Source: Pusillimonas sp035515275
GTDB lineage: Bacteria; Pseudomonadota; Gammaproteobacteria; Burkholderiales; Burkholderiaceae_B
NCBI RefSeq assembly: GCF_035515275.1
Contig: NZ_DATJBQ010000042.1
Location: 1-5,799, forward strand
Direction of reading: 5' to 3'
DNA length: 5,799 nt
Both the position numbers and the translations under genes were made by a program. Position 1 is the stretch's first letter; each line of letters begins with the position of its first letter. Shown piece by piece: positions 5,352 through 5,799 of the stretch. Below the pieces are notes generated by a model. That model was not told the DNA's origin. It saw only the letters and a list, made by a program, of their open reading frames with translations, and ran no database searches.

Positions 5352-5799
5352 ATGTCTATACATAGGGTTTTGGTTCAACCCGAGGTATTCGCGGACCCGC
5401 GCAGCGATATGGCTCGGCGCGACTGTCTTGCCGAAATACTGCATAAGCGCAGCCTTATTCCCGTCTTCCAGCCCATCATCGATTTGCGCTTGGGTGGCCT
5501 TATCGGTTACGAAGGCCTTATTCGGGGGCCGTTGCATGGGCCCTTGCACATGCCGGTGGATCTGTTTCGCGTTGCGGCCGAAACCGGTCGTACCACCGAA
5601 CTTGAGATTTTATGTTGCCAGATTCTGGCGGCGCAGTTTGTCGCACTCAGCCTGCCCGGCAAGCTGTTCCTTAACATCAGCCCCGCTTCATTGTCTTCCC
5701 GAGCCCATGAGGCCGACCTGAAGGACGACCTGGCCCGGTACGGGCTCGCGCCGAGCGATATTGTGTTCGAGCTGACCGAGCATTCGGCACTGGACTCTG
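5352..5799 (+). CDS. EAL-domain protein, probable cyclic-di-GMP phosphodiesterase (3' truncated by window edge)
   Basis: The open frame from ATG 5352 runs past the window end and gives 149 residues. EAL-domain motifs appear in order: FQPIID at 39-44, the signature as YEGLIRGP at 53-60 (Glu54; EGL instead of EAL), LFLNISP at 105-111 with Asn108, and VFELTE at 138-143 with Glu140. In active EAL enzymes such Glu and Asn residues bind the metals used to hydrolyse c-di-GMP to pGpG, so the part seen is consistent with catalysis; the later metal and Lys/Glu residues lie beyond the window. The stretch RGPLHGPLHMPVDLF is reminiscent of proteins in which EAL precedes other domains such as CBS or GGDEF, but the rest is unseen. 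No signal peptide or membrane segment is present at the N-terminus, so it is probably cytoplasmic. The start is supported by GAGG at 5340-5343 and an in-frame TGA at 5337. It is separated from the suf genes by 141 bases and has no evident functional link to them. Confidence 0.9.
   Translation, partial: MSIHRVLVQPEVFADPRSDMARRDCLAEILHKRSLIPVFQPIIDLRLGGLIGYEGLIRGPLHGPLHMPVDLFRVAAETGRTTELEILCCQILAAQFVALSLPGKLFLNISPASLSSRAHEADLKDDLARYGLAPSDIVFELTEHSALDS

Overview
The window holds most of a SUF iron-sulfur cluster assembly operon on the + strand, in the order sufB (5' end outside the window), sufC, sufD, sufS, sufU, sufT. After a 141-base intergenic gap comes the first part of a separate gene encoding an EAL-domain (cyclic-di-GMP phosphodiesterase type) protein, cut by the right edge. 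The GC-rich coding style, the gene order and the protein sequences suggest a betaproteobacterium of the Burkholderiales, perhaps Alcaligenaceae. That placement is an impression from sequence character and was not tested by a search.

Layout: 1-834 is the C-terminal part of SufB. 848-1618 is SufC, the ABC-type ATPase. 1615-2925 is SufD. 2922-4181 is SufS, the group II cysteine desulfurase. 4178-4633 is SufU, the zinc-dependent sulfur acceptor. 4644-5210 is SufT, a long-form DUF59/MIP18-type accessory protein. 5211-5351 is noncoding and has several small palindromes, no convincing intrinsic terminator and at best a weak promoter. 5352-5799 is the EAL gene fragment. The sufC/D, D/S and S/U junctions are all 4-base ATGA stop/start overlaps; the B/C and U/T gaps are 13 and 10 bases. 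The six genes are therefore very probably one transcript with translational coupling.

How they work together: SufS removes sulfur from cysteine as a persulfide on its active-site Cys372. SufU (Zn ligands Cys43, Asp45, Cys68, Cys129) takes the sulfur and passes it on to the SufBCD scaffold, where SufC ATP hydrolysis drives cluster assembly at the SufB-SufD interface. SufT probably helps maturation or delivery of clusters. The key residues known from E. coli or Bacillus subtilis work are present in every complete protein and in the visible part of SufB, so the operon looks functional. sufE and sufA are absent from the window. SufU takes the SufE position, and SufS carries a His (His353) where SufU-partnered desulfurases have one.

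I see no evidence of an undescribed system, mobile element, CRISPR array or RNA gene. The points most worth a second look are the SufS/SufU pairing in a proteobacterial-looking genome, the palindromes downstream of sufT, and the EAL gene start region.
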